Assembly (NCBI GenBank): GCA_020630195.1
Contig: JAHDBV010000001.1
Span: 4,506 to 68,505, forward strand
Direction: 5' to 3'
From: Acidimicrobiales bacterium
GTDB taxonomy: Bacteria > Actinomycetota > Acidimicrobiia > Acidimicrobiales > SZUA-35
DNA length: 64,000 nucleotides
Shown here: in pieces, positions 53,220 to 61,938 of the stretch
Layout: the number at the start of each line of letters is the position of its first letter
Numbering within the stretch: position 1 is the stretch's first letter
Position numbers and translations under genes: made by a program
The notes under the pieces: generated by a model
Seen by the model: only the letters and a program-made list of their open reading frames with translations
Databases searched by the model: none
What the model was told of the DNA's origin: nothing

Positions 53220-53585
53220 CTACAGGTAGAGCCCGGTGTGGCCCTCGTCGAGGCGCTCGGCCGCCACGGCGTGCACGTCGCGCTCACGCAGGATGATGTA
53301 GTCCTTGCCCGCCACGTCGACCTCGTAGCGGTCCTCCGGGTTGAACAAGACCCGGTCACCCACCTGCATCGACCGCACGTTCGGGCCGGCCTCGACCACC
53401 TCGGCCCAGGTGAGCCGCTTGCCGACCTGCGCCGTGGCCGGGATGAGGATCCCGCCCGTCGACGTGCGCTCCCCGTCGGTCTCCATCGAGACGAGGATCC
53501 GATCGTTGAGCATCTTGATCGGCAGGCGACTGTCGTGGCCGCTCATCGGACCGGACTCGGCGTTCGTCTGGGCATCGATCGTCAC
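53220..53585 (-). CDS. GroES-like (Cpn10) co-chaperonin family protein
   Basis: 121 aa from GTG 53585. The Cpn10 fold is seen in 'IKMLNDRILVSMETDGERT', mobile-loop-like 'STGGILIPATAQVG', 'WAEVVEAGPNVRSMQVGD' and 'VLFNPEDRYEVDVAGKDYI'. The N- and C-terminal extensions ('DEGHTGLYL') are not typical GroES, and no groEL is next to it, so it may be a specialised paralogue. The start lies 8 nt after TACCGT, half of a palindrome shared with the divergent hydrolase gene. The track's 459-aa form is a shadow. Confidence 0.85.
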   Translation of the reverse strand: MTIDAQTNAESGPMSGHDSRLPIKMLNDRILVSMETDGERTSTGGILIPATAQVGKRLTWAEVVEAGPNVRSMQVGDRVLFNPEDRYEVDVAGKDYIILRERDVHAVAAERLDEGHTGLYL

Positions 53586-53592
53586 GGAGCCG

Positions 53593-53604
53593 AACGGTAC
53601 CGTT
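53593..53604. promoter_or_regulatory. palindromic bidirectional -10 element
   Basis: AACGGTACCGTT is a perfect 12-bp palindrome. It supplies TACCGT on the plus strand (53598-53603), 6 nt before the hydrolase ATG, and TACCGT on the minus strand (53599-53594), 8 nt before the GroES-like GTG. Two leaderless promoters would share two base pairs, so polymerase cannot occupy both at once. Confidence 0.7.
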
Positions 53605-53609
53605 GCCGG

Positions 53610-54266
53610 ATGCCGACGACCCGCCCGGGCCCGCCCCCACCACACGAGCCGGTCCGCCGCTCGGTGCTGACCACCCGGGACGGGCTCGACCTCCGCGCCG
53701 AATGGCGTGAGGTCCCCTCGCCGAGCGCCGCCGCGGTCGTGTGCCACCCGCATCCGCTGCACGGCGGCACCATGCACGCACCGGTCGTCGACGCGTTGTT
53801 CCACGCGCTGCCCGCCGACGACGTGACGACGCTGCGGTTCAACTTCCGCGGGGTGCAGGGTTCGGAGGGCCGCTTCGACCACGGCCGCGGCGAGCGACTC
53901 GACGTCGAGGCCGCGTTGATGGCCCTGGCCGAACGGCACCCGGGCATCCCGATCTGGCTCGCCGGTTGGAGCTTCGGCGCCGATGTCTCCCTCGCGGTCG
54001 ACGGGCCGGCCGTGGCCGGGTGGTTCGCCGTCGCCCCACCGCTCGCCCTCGTCGGCCCCGAGGAGATGGTGGCGGGACGAGACGATCGGCCGACGCTGCT
54101 CGTGTGCCCGGAACACGACCAGTTCCGCACCCCCGAGGCCGCGACCGCCGTCACGGCCGACTGGGCGGCGACCGAGGTCATGACGGTCCCGATGGCCGAT
54201 CACTTCCTCCTCACCGGTCTCGACGTCGTCGTCGACGCCGCCCGCCGACGACTCGGCCACGGATGA
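53610..54266 (+). CDS. alpha/beta hydrolase
   Basis: 218 aa. Seen: 'VVCHPHPLHGGTMHAPVV', 'TLRFNFRGVQGSEG', the nucleophile elbow 'LAGWSFGADVSLA', an acidic residue near 'LLVCPEHDQF' and a C-terminal His in 'MADHFLLTG', matching the COG2945-type small hydrolases. Substrate unknown. ATG 53610 is 6 nt after TACCGT. Overlaps the sulfatase by 4 bp (ATGA). Confidence 0.85.
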   Translation: MPTTRPGPPPPHEPVRRSVLTTRDGLDLRAEWREVPSPSAAAVVCHPHPLHGGTMHAPVVDALFHALPADDVTTLRFNFRGVQGSEGRFDHGRGERLDVEAALMALAERHPGIPIWLAGWSFGADVSLAVDGPAVAGWFAVAPPLALVGPEEMVAGRDDRPTLLVCPEHDQFRTPEAATAVTADWAATEVMTVPMADHFLLTGLDVVVDAARRRLGHG

Positions 54267-55696
54267 CCGGCGACGTCCCGGACGGGCGGGCCCGCAACGT
54301 CCTGCTGATCGTCGCCGACGAATGGAACCACCGGTTCCTCGGTGCGGCCGGCCATCCCCTCGCCACCACACCGCACCTCGACGCGCTGGCCGCCCGCGGC
54401 ACCCGGTTCGAGACCGCCTGGACGCCCTCACCGATCTGTGTGCCCGCCCGGGCCTCGCTCGCCACGGGCCGTCGGGTGCACGAGCTCGGCACGTGGGACT
54501 CGGCGGCGCCCTACGACGGCTCGGTCCGGGGCTGGGCGCATGTGGCCCGCGATGCCGGAGCCCACGCCGTGAGCATCGGCAAGCTGCACTTCCGGTCATC
54601 CGAGGACGACGTCGGCTTCACCGACGCCGAGCTGGCCATGCACGTCCCGGGTGGCATCGGGTGGGTGCAGGCCCTGGATCGACGCACCGTGCTCCCCTAC
54701 CCCGACGCAGCGGAGCTCGCCGCGGACGTCGGAGTGGGCGCCACCACCTACACCCGCTACGACGACCGGATCGCGGACCGGGCCGAGGCCTGGCTCGAGA
54801 CCCACGGCGGCGGCGACCGACCGTGGGCGCTGCAGGTGGGGTTCGTGGCACCCCACTATCCGCTCGCCGCACCGGCGGCCGACGTCGCCCCGTTCCTCGA
54901 CGACCCCACGGTGGCCGACCTCGAGATCGAACCGACCCCGCTCGACCATCCGGCCGTCGCGGATCTCGCCGCCTCGCTCGACTACCACACCCACTTCGAC
55001 GACGACCTCGTCCGCCGTGGTCGTGCCGCCTACCTCGCGCTCGTGGCCCGGTTCGACCGCCACGTCGGACGCCTGCTCGACGCACTCGACCGGTCCGGCG
55101 GCGCCTCCGAGACCCTCGTGATCGTCACCTCCGACCACGGCGAGATGGCCGGGAACCGCGGCCTGTGGTGCAAGTCGTTCCTCTACCGCGACTCGGTGCG
55201 GATCCCGATGATCGTGGCCGGCCCGGGCGTCGCCACCGGCGCCGAGTGCACGACCCCGGTCGACCTGCTCGACGTCGCTCCCACGATCACCGCCGTGCTG
55301 GCCCCGGAAGCGGAGCCGCTCGGGGGCCCCGGCCGCTCACTCGTCGAACTGGCCGACGGCGCCGACCCCGACCGGTCGATCTTCAGCGAGTACCACGACG
55401 GTGGCTCGACCTGTGGCTCGTTCGCACTGCGATCCGACCGGTGGACCCACGTGCATCACGTGGGCCATCGACCCCAGCTCTTCGACCACGTCGCCGATCC
55501 CGACGAACTCGTCGATCTCGGCACCGAACCGGAGCTGGCCGGTGTGCGAGCCGACCTCGACGCACAACTGCGGTCGATCGTCGACCCCGAGGCGACGAAC
55601 GAGCGCATCTTCGGCGATCAGCTCGAGCGGCTCGCCGCGCTCGGCGATCGGGCGTTCCTCCGGTTCAACCACACCCCGGTCCCGACCGGCGAGTGA
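54263..55696 (+). CDS. sulfatase (type I, formylglycine-dependent)
   Basis: 477 aa alkaline-phosphatase-fold sulfatase. N-terminal metal site 'LLIVADEWNHRFLG', formylglycine motif Cys-x-Pro-x-Arg in 'PICVPARASLATGRR', the 'GKLHF' lysine/His region, 'VTSDHGEMAGNRGLW' and 'SEYHDGGST'. Organisation resembles choline-sulfatase-like enzymes. No signal peptide, so the enzyme is probably cytoplasmic. It needs a formylglycine-generating enzyme, not seen in the window. Coupled to the hydrolase upstream, so the pair may degrade a sulphated ester. Convergent with hisF. Confidence 0.92.
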   Translation: MTGDVPDGRARNVLLIVADEWNHRFLGAAGHPLATTPHLDALAARGTRFETAWTPSPICVPARASLATGRRVHELGTWDSAAPYDGSVRGWAHVARDAGAHAVSIGKLHFRSSEDDVGFTDAELAMHVPGGIGWVQALDRRTVLPYPDAAELAADVGVGATTYTRYDDRIADRAEAWLETHGGGDRPWALQVGFVAPHYPLAAPAADVAPFLDDPTVADLEIEPTPLDHPAVADLAASLDYHTHFDDDLVRRGRAAYLALVARFDRHVGRLLDALDRSGGASETLVIVTSDHGEMAGNRGLWCKSFLYRDSVRIPMIVAGPGVATGAECTTPVDLLDVAPTITAVLAPEAEPLGGPGRSLVELADGADPDRSIFSEYHDGGSTCGSFALRSDRWTHVHHVGHRPQLFDHVADPDELVDLGTEPELAGVRADLDAQLRSIVDPEATNERIFGDQLERLAALGDRAFLRFNHTPVPTGE

Positions 55697-55710
55697 GACG
55701 GGCCCGCTCG

Positions 55711-56480
<770 letters not shown>

Positions 56481-56484
<4 letters not shown>

Positions 56485-57236
56485 GCCGCACCTCCGTCCC
56501 GCTCGGCGGCCGCTCGATCCAGGGCGGCCCGGGCCTCGGCCACGGTGAAGCGCCCCTCGTAGATCGCTCGACCGCAGATGGCGCCGTCGAAGCGACGGCC
56601 GTCGACCGTGACGGCGTCGAGTGTGTGGAGATGCTCGATCGTGCCGACACCACCCGAGGCGATAACGGGGATCTCGGTGGCCCCGAGCAGCCGGGTCAGA
56701 CCGTCGACGTCGGGCCCGGCCAGGGTGCCGTCGACGCCGATCTCGGTGACGACGAGCGCGGCGACACCGGCATCGGCGAACTCGGCCGCCAGATCGCCCA
56801 CCGTGCGGCCGGTGCGTTCGGTCCAGCCGTGGGTGGCCACCTCGTCGCCGCGTGCGTCGAGGCCGACCGCCACGGGATGGTCGGCGGCGACGGCACGGAC
56901 CAGATCGGGGTCGTCGACGGCCGCGGAGCCGATGACAACGCGGGCGACACCGAGCTCGAACAGGGCCTTCGCCGCATCGACCGAACGGACACCACCACCG
57001 ACCTGCACGGGCACGGACACCGACGCACAGATCGACCGGATGACCTCACGGTTCACCGGGTCGCCCGAGCGCGCCGCGTCGAGGTCGACGACGTGGATCC
57101 ACTCCGCACCCTCGGCTTCGAAGGCCCGGGCCTGGGCGGCCGGGTCCTCGCCGTAGACGGTCTCCCGGTCGTAGTCGCCCTGATAGAGGCGCACGGCGTT
57201 CCCGCCGCGGATGTCGATGGCCGGATAGAGCTTCAT
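56481..57236 (-). CDS. hisA: phosphoribosyl isomerase A (ProFAR isomerase)
   Basis: 251 aa from ATG 57236 ('[17 protein letters not shown]'). Barrel motifs '[13 protein letters not shown]', '[13 protein letters not shown]', '[17 protein letters not shown]' and '[13 protein letters not shown]'. Because actinobacteria sometimes lack a separate trpF and use this enzyme (PriA) for both pathways, the independent trpF here suggests a dedicated HisA, but the sequence alone does not exclude bifunctionality. Overlaps both neighbours by 4 bp. The track's longer ORF is an upstream shadow in hisH. Confidence 0.94.
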
Positions 57237-57889
57237 GCGGGGACCTCGGTCCGGTCGTCGGCCCCGGCTCGGGCCAGGTCGACGAAGTTCGTGAGCAGAC
57301 GGAGGCCGGAGCGGGCCGACTTCTCCGGGTGGAACTGGGTCGCCCACACCGTGCCCCGTCGGGCGGCCGCGGTCACCGGACCGGCGTAGTCGCAGGTGGC
57401 GATCACGTCATCGGTCGCCGGCGCGGCGAACGAGTGCACGAAGTACATCCACGCCCCGTCGAGCCCGGCGAGCAACGGCTCGTCGGCCACGGTCGGCCGG
57501 AGCTCGTTCCACTGCATCTGGGGCAGAACCAGGCCCGGTTCGGACGAGGTGTCGATCCGGTCGATCGTGCCCGGCAGGATCCCGAGCCCGGCGACACCGG
57601 GGGCTTCGGTCGAACCCTCGTAGAGCATCTGCATCCCCACGCAGATCCCGATGAACGGCCGGTCGTCGGCCGCGGCGGCGAGCGTCGACTCCACCAGACC
57701 ACTGTCGTGCAGCGCCTGCATGCAGGCGCCGAAGTGCCCCACACCCGGCAACACCACCGCATCCGCCTCGGCGATCAGCCCCGGGTCCGCCGTCAAGCGG
57801 GCATCGGCGCCGACGTGGTTGAAGCTCTGGTGGGCCGAGTGGAGGTTGCCGATGCCGTAGTCGAGCACGGCCAGCAGCGGCGCACTCAC
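57233..57889 (-). CDS. hisH: imidazole glycerol phosphate synthase, glutaminase subunit
   Basis: 218 aa class I glutamine amidotransferase. Catalytic Cys in 'FIGICVGMQMLYEGS', His and Glu in 'WATQFHPEKSARSG', and N-terminal 'VLDYGIGNLHSAHQS'. Supplies ammonia to HisF. GTG overlaps the hisB stop. Confidence 0.97.
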   Translation of the reverse strand: MSAPLLAVLDYGIGNLHSAHQSFNHVGADARLTADPGLIAEADAVVLPGVGHFGACMQALHDSGLVESTLAAAADDRPFIGICVGMQMLYEGSTEAPGVAGLGILPGTIDRIDTSSEPGLVLPQMQWNELRPTVADEPLLAGLDGAWMYFVHSFAAPATDDVIATCDYAGPVTAAARRGTVWATQFHPEKSARSGLRLLTNFVDLARAGADDRTEVPA

Positions 57890-58509
57890 GAGCCGGCGTC
57901 CGAGGCGTCGGACTGCACCGCGAGCGACCCCTTCGTCGACGGCACCCCACCACCCTCGACCCGCACGGCGTCACGCAGGCAGCGGGCGAGACCCTTGAAC
58001 GAGGCCTCGACGACGTGATGGCTGTTCCGCCCCGACTTCGATCGCATGTGGAGGGTGATGCCCGCCGCGGTGGCGAACGACTGGAAGACGTGCTCGGCGA
58101 GCTGCGGGTCGAACGGCGGCGTCCCGAGCGGGATCGACTCGGGCATGTCGACCTCCCACACGAAGAACGGCCGACCCGAGAGGTCGAGTGCCACCTCGAT
58201 CAGCGCCTCGTCGAGGGGATACAGACCACTGGCGAAGCGTCGGACACCCTTCTTGTCCCCGACCGCCTGGGCGAACGCCTCTCCCAGCAGGATCGAGGTG
58301 TCCTCCACGGTGTGGTGACTGTCGACCTCGAGATCGCCGTCGGCCTTCACCGTGAGATCGAACCCCCCGTGACGGCCGATCTGGTCGAGCATGTGATCGA
58401 AGAACGGCAGCCCGGTGGCGATGTCGGTCGTGCCCGATCCGTCGAGGTCGATCGAGACCTCGATCGAGGTCTCCTTCGTGGTCCGGCTGAGGCTGGCGGT
58501 TCGGGACAC
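57886..58509 (-). CDS. hisB: imidazoleglycerol-phosphate dehydratase
   Basis: 207 aa, monofunctional form without the phosphatase domain. Metal-binding His clusters: 'FFDHMLDQIGRHGG', 'DSHHTVEDTSILLGEA' and 'NSHHVVEASFKGLAR'. GTG is preceded by GGAG at proper spacing, unlike the leaderless genes. The C-terminus has a short extra tail after 'DAVRVEG'. Confidence 0.97.
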   Translation of the reverse strand: MSRTASLSRTTKETSIEVSIDLDGSGTTDIATGLPFFDHMLDQIGRHGGFDLTVKADGDLEVDSHHTVEDTSILLGEAFAQAVGDKKGVRRFASGLYPLDEALIEVALDLSGRPFFVWEVDMPESIPLGTPPFDPQLAEHVFQSFATAAGITLHMRSKSGRNSHHVVEASFKGLARCLRDAVRVEGGGVPSTKGSLAVQSDASDAGS

Positions 58510-58521
58510 GGGGAGCTCCGA

Positions 58522-59616
58522 TCAGTCGCCCGAGCCGAGCACGTCGGCGAGGGCATCGAGGAAGACGGTGTTGTCGGCGGCCGTCCCGATCGTCACCCGG
58601 AGGCAACCGTCGAGACCCGGCCACGAGGCGGTGTTGCGGACGAGGACCGAGCGATCGACGAGGCCCTGCCAGACGGCGGCGCCATCGCCGCTCGGCGGCC
58701 TGAACAGGATGAAGTTCGAACCGGAGGGCCACACGTGGCAGCCGAGCTCGGTGAGCCGGGCCGAGACACGGCCCCGCTCCTCGACGATCGCGGCCACCCG
58801 CTCGTCCATCTCGTCGACGAAGTCGAGGGCGGCGAGACCGGCCGCCTGCTTCATCGCGTCCAGGTGGTAGGGCAAGACGACCTTGTCGAGTTCGGCGATC
58901 AGCCAGGCCGGGCCGATGAGATACCCGAGCCGGGCGCCGGCCATGGCCCAGGTCTTCGAGTAGGTCCGGCTCACGACGAGGGGCACGTCGTCGGCGATGC
59001 GACCGATGGCCGAGGTCGGGTTGAACTGTCCGTAGGCCTCGTCGACCACGAGCAGGCCGTCGACGGCGTCGACCGCGTCGAGGGCCACGTCGACGAGCAC
59101 CTCCGGATCGACCATGCCGGTCGGGTTGTTCGGCGAACACAGGAACGTCACCGACGGCCGGTGCTCGGCGACCACGCTGCGGATCTCGTCGGCGTCGAGG
59201 GTGAAGTCGTCGTTGCGCTGCCCCTCCACCCCGACGGCACCGACGAGGCGGGTGATGTGCTGGTGGAGGGCGTAGGTCGGTTCGAACGTCGCCACGGTCC
59301 GGCCGGGGCCGGCGAAGGTCAGCAGCACCGTCTGGAGCACCTCGTTGGAGCCGTTGGCCACGAACACCTGCGACGGGTCGACCGTGACGCCGTCGACGCT
59401 GTGCAGCTCGGCGATCCGGCGGCGGAGCTCCGTGGCTCCCCGGTCGGGGTAGCGGTGCCATTCGATCTCGGTTGCCGCGGCGGCCACGGCCTCGGCGAAG
59501 GCCACCGGCGGTGCGGCCGGCGCCTCGTTCGTGTTCAGCCGGACGGTGACGTCGAGCTGGGGCGAGTGGTACCCCTCGAGGGCACGGAGGTCGTCGCGGA
59601 CCGTCGGGCGCCCCAT
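58522..59616 (-). CDS. hisC: histidinol-phosphate aminotransferase
   Basis: 364 aa PLP enzyme. Seen: 'VRLNTNEAPAAPP', 'VFVANGSNEVLQTVLL', 'TFLCSPNNPTGMVD', 'VVDEAYGQF' and the PLP lysine in 'SRTYSKTWAMAGARLGYL'. It starts 1 nt after the hisD stop and ends 12 nt before hisB. Confidence 0.96.
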   Translation of the reverse strand: MGRPTVRDDLRALEGYHSPQLDVTVRLNTNEAPAAPPVAFAEAVAAAATEIEWHRYPDRGATELRRRIAELHSVDGVTVDPSQVFVANGSNEVLQTVLLTFAGPGRTVATFEPTYALHQHITRLVGAVGVEGQRNDDFTLDADEIRSVVAEHRPSVTFLCSPNNPTGMVDPEVLVDVALDAVDAVDGLLVVDEAYGQFNPTSAIGRIADDVPLVVSRTYSKTWAMAGARLGYLIGPAWLIAELDKVVLPYHLDAMKQAAGLAALDFVDEMDERVAAIVEERGRVSARLTELGCHVWPSGSNFILFRPPSGDGAAVWQGLVDRSVLVRNTASWPGLDGCLRVTIGTAADNTVFLDALADVLGSGD

Positions 59617-59617
59617 C

Positions 59618-60940
59618 TCAGGCCCCGCCCGCTGCGTCGAGGCGCGAGTCCGTCGCTGCGTCGAGGCGCAGACGAATGCTGGTGGCGTGGGCGTCGAGCC
59701 CCTCGGTGTCGGCCAGTGCGATCACATGAGGACCCATCCGGCGGATGCCCTCGTCGGTGATCGACACGATGTGGTGGTCCTTCACGAAGTCGCCGACCGT
59801 CAACGCCGAGGCGAACCGGGCCGAGCCGTAGGTCGGGAGCACGTGCGACGGACCGGCCACGTAGTCCCCCACCGAGGCCGGGGCCGCATTGCCACAGAAG
59901 ATGGCGCCGGCGTTGCGGACCCGTTCGGCAAGCGCTTCGGCATCGCGACACTGGAACTCGAGATGTTCCGGCGCGATCGCATCGGCCACGGCGAGCGCGG
60001 CTTCCGGATCGTCGACGAGGGCGACGTACCCACCGGCGGCCAGCGTCGCCCGGATGTCATCGGCCCGGGGGGCCGCGGCGAGCAGGTCGTCTCCGGCGGC
60101 ACACACCGCGTCGGCCACGGCCTCGTCCCACGTCACGAGCCAGGCGAGGCCGTCGGGGCCGTGCTCGGCCTGCACCATGACGTCGATGGCGGCATAGGCG
60201 GGCACCGCGGTGTCGTCGGCGACGACCACCACCTCGGACGGTCCGGCGAACGCCGCCGCCACGCCGACGTCGCCGGCGACCTGTTGCTTGGCGAGCGCCA
60301 CGAACACGTTGCCGGGTCCGGCGATCACGTCGACCGGGGCGATCGACTCGGTGCCGTAGGCCATCGCGGCGATGGCCTGGGCGCCGCCCACGGCGTAGAC
60401 CTCGTCGACCCCGGCGAGCCGGGCGGCGGCGAGCACCGACGACGACACCGCGCCGGTCGCGCGATCGGGCGGGACACACAGCGCGATCGACTCGACCCCG
60501 GCCACCCGGGCCGGCACCGCGGTCATGATCACGGTCGACGGGTACTCGGCACGTCCACCGGGCACGTAGAGCCCGGCACGATCGATCGGCCGCTGGTAGG
60601 CCCGGATCCGCATCCCCGGCGACTCGATGACCTCCTCGGCCCGCACCTGGTGGCGGTGGAAGGCCTCGACGGCCTCGATCGAGGCGTCGATCGCCGCCCG
60701 CAGCTCCGGGCTCAGCGCGGCGACGGCCGCGTCGAGCTCGGCGTCGGGCACCCGCAGCGTGTCGAGATCGACACCGTCGAACCTCGCGGTGAGCTCACGC
60801 AGCACGGCATCACCCTCGGCCCGGACCCGGGCGATGATGTCGGCCACCACCTGCACGGGATCGTCACCGTCGAGGGTCGGCCGCGGCAACAGATGGGCGA
60901 CGTTCGTCCCCTGGCCGGTCAGATCGAGACGGTTCAGCAT
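59618..60940 (-). CDS. hisD: histidinol dehydrogenase
   Basis: 440 aa; oxidises histidinol to histidine in two NAD-dependent steps. Seen: 'RAGLYVPGGRAEYPSTVIM' in part, 'VYAVGGAQAIAAMAYGTES', 'AGPGNVFVALAKQQV', 'FAGPSEVVVVADDTA' and 'VGDYVAGPSHVLPT' with the zinc and catalytic residues. First gene of hisDCBHAF. GGAGG precedes the ATG. A 23-codon upstream ORF ends within the start region (ATGCTGA), suggesting coupled translation. Confidence 0.97.
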   Translation of the reverse strand: MLNRLDLTGQGTNVAHLLPRPTLDGDDPVQVVADIIARVRAEGDAVLRELTARFDGVDLDTLRVPDAELDAAVAALSPELRAAIDASIEAVEAFHRHQVRAEEVIESPGMRIRAYQRPIDRAGLYVPGGRAEYPSTVIMTAVPARVAGVESIALCVPPDRATGAVSSSVLAAARLAGVDEVYAVGGAQAIAAMAYGTESIAPVDVIAGPGNVFVALAKQQVAGDVGVAAAFAGPSEVVVVADDTAVPAYAAIDVMVQAEHGPDGLAWLVTWDEAVADAVCAAGDDLLAAAPRADDIRATLAAGGYVALVDDPEAALAVADAIAPEHLEFQCRDAEALAERVRNAGAIFCGNAAPASVGDYVAGPSHVLPTYGSARFASALTVGDFVKDHHIVSITDEGIRRMGPHVIALADTEGLDAHATSIRLRLDAATDSRLDAAGGA

Positions 60941-61005
60941 CGGTGTCCTCCAGCCGGACTCGTGCGGGGTTCCACGAGGTCGGGGTACGAGGCGAAGTGT
61001 CGCAT
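60934..61005 (-). CDS. short upstream ORF overlapping the hisD start
   Basis: ATG 61005 opens a 23-codon ORF, MRHFASYPDLVEPRTSPAGG followed by HRC, whose TGA overlaps hisD as ATGCTGA. It has GGAG 4-5 nt before the ATG, and TACCGT (61026-61021) further upstream could be a -10. It holds only two His codons, so classic histidine attenuation is doubtful, but reinitiation coupling with hisD is possible. Too short for the ORF track; it could be chance. Confidence 0.4.
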   Translation of the reverse strand: MRHFASYPDLVEPRTSPAGGHRC

Positions 61006-61064
61006 CGCTCCGACGTCCTTACGGTACCGGGCAGCCCTGTTCGCTTCGACGGAGTTCTGACGCC

Positions 61065-61250
61065 GTGAGCCTCGACGCCGCATCCCTGTCCTCGATCGCC
61101 TGGTCGCTCGAGGATCTCACCCGCCGCATCTCGGAGATGACCGGCACGCTCGACGAAGAAGACGAGTTCGGACTCGAGATGCTCGAGGTCGAACGGCTGC
61201 TCCAGGGGGCGGGCCGGCGCCTCGACCGGATCTCCCGCCGGATCTCCTAG
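61065..61250 (+). CDS. small helical protein (hypothetical)
   Basis: 61 aa from GTG 61065; the track start upstream is in hisD antisense. The sequence is wholly alpha-helical and charged ('LEDLTRRISEMTGTLDEEDE', 'LEVERLLQGAGRRLDRISRR'), with no Cys, membrane segment or catalytic motif. It is divergent from hisD across a 124-bp gap. Coding-like third-position GC supports it as real, but I do not recognise a family. Confidence 0.55.
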   Translation: MSLDAASLSSIAWSLEDLTRRISEMTGTLDEEDEFGLEMLEVERLLQGAGRRLDRISRRIS

Positions 61251-61326
61251 AAGAAATCCACGAGACCCGGGAGGGTTTCGTCCACCCGGCCGCACCAGGG
61301 GGTATGGCGCAGCCGAGGACGGAACC

Positions 61327-61938
61327 GTGAACGGAACGATCGAGATGGCATCAGGCAGTCCCCCCGACCCGGGAGCCGACCTCGTCGGGCTGGCCCGCGG
61401 AGGCGACGCGGATGCCGTCGTGGCCCTCATTCGGCGATGCTCCGCCCGGATCGCCGCCGGGATCGAGATCGCCGGCGTCGCACGACACGACGCCGACCAC
61501 GACGATGCCCACAACCAGGCGTTGTTCGAGATCTGGCAACGCATCGACACGCTCCGTGACGACGACGCCGTGTGCGGCTGGATGCACCGCATCGCCCGCC
61601 GCACCGCCGCGAGCCGCATCATCGATCCGGCGATCCGACACCGCCGCCGGGCCGAGCGGGTCGCCGCGCTCGAACCCCGACGGACCGAACCCGGGCCGGG
61701 CGAGGCCGTCGCCCGCCGGGATCTGCTCGGTGCCGTCTTGGGGCGGCTGAGCCTCGAGCACCGTGAGGTACTCGTGCTGCGGTTCCTCGAGGGCCACTCC
61801 GAAGCCGAGACCGCCGAGCTGCTCGGGATCGGCACCAAGACCGTGAGCAGCCGAACCACGCGGGCCAAGCGGGCCGCACTGACCGCGCTCGACGAGCTGG
61901 AGCGCGACACCGACGAGACGACCGGGACCGAACGATGA
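61327..61938 (+). CDS. ECF-type RNA polymerase sigma factor
   Basis: 203 aa. Region 2 is divergent ('HDDAHNQALFEIWQRIDTL', 'VCGWMHRIARRTAASR'); region 4 is clear ('VLGRLSLEHREVLVLRFLEG', 'SEAETAELLGIGTKTVSSRT', 'RAKRAALTALD'). GTG at 61327 follows GAGGACGGAACC. Its stop overlaps the ATG of the next gene (ATGA), and that gene encodes a membrane protein with the placement of an anti-sigma factor. I see no clear autoregulatory promoter in the 76 bp upstream. Confidence 0.9.
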   Translation: MNGTIEMASGSPPDPGADLVGLARGGDADAVVALIRRCSARIAAGIEIAGVARHDADHDDAHNQALFEIWQRIDTLRDDDAVCGWMHRIARRTAASRIIDPAIRHRRRAERVAALEPRRTEPGPGEAVARRDLLGAVLGRLSLEHREVLVLRFLEGHSEAETAELLGIGTKTVSSRTTRAKRAALTALDELERDTDETTGTER

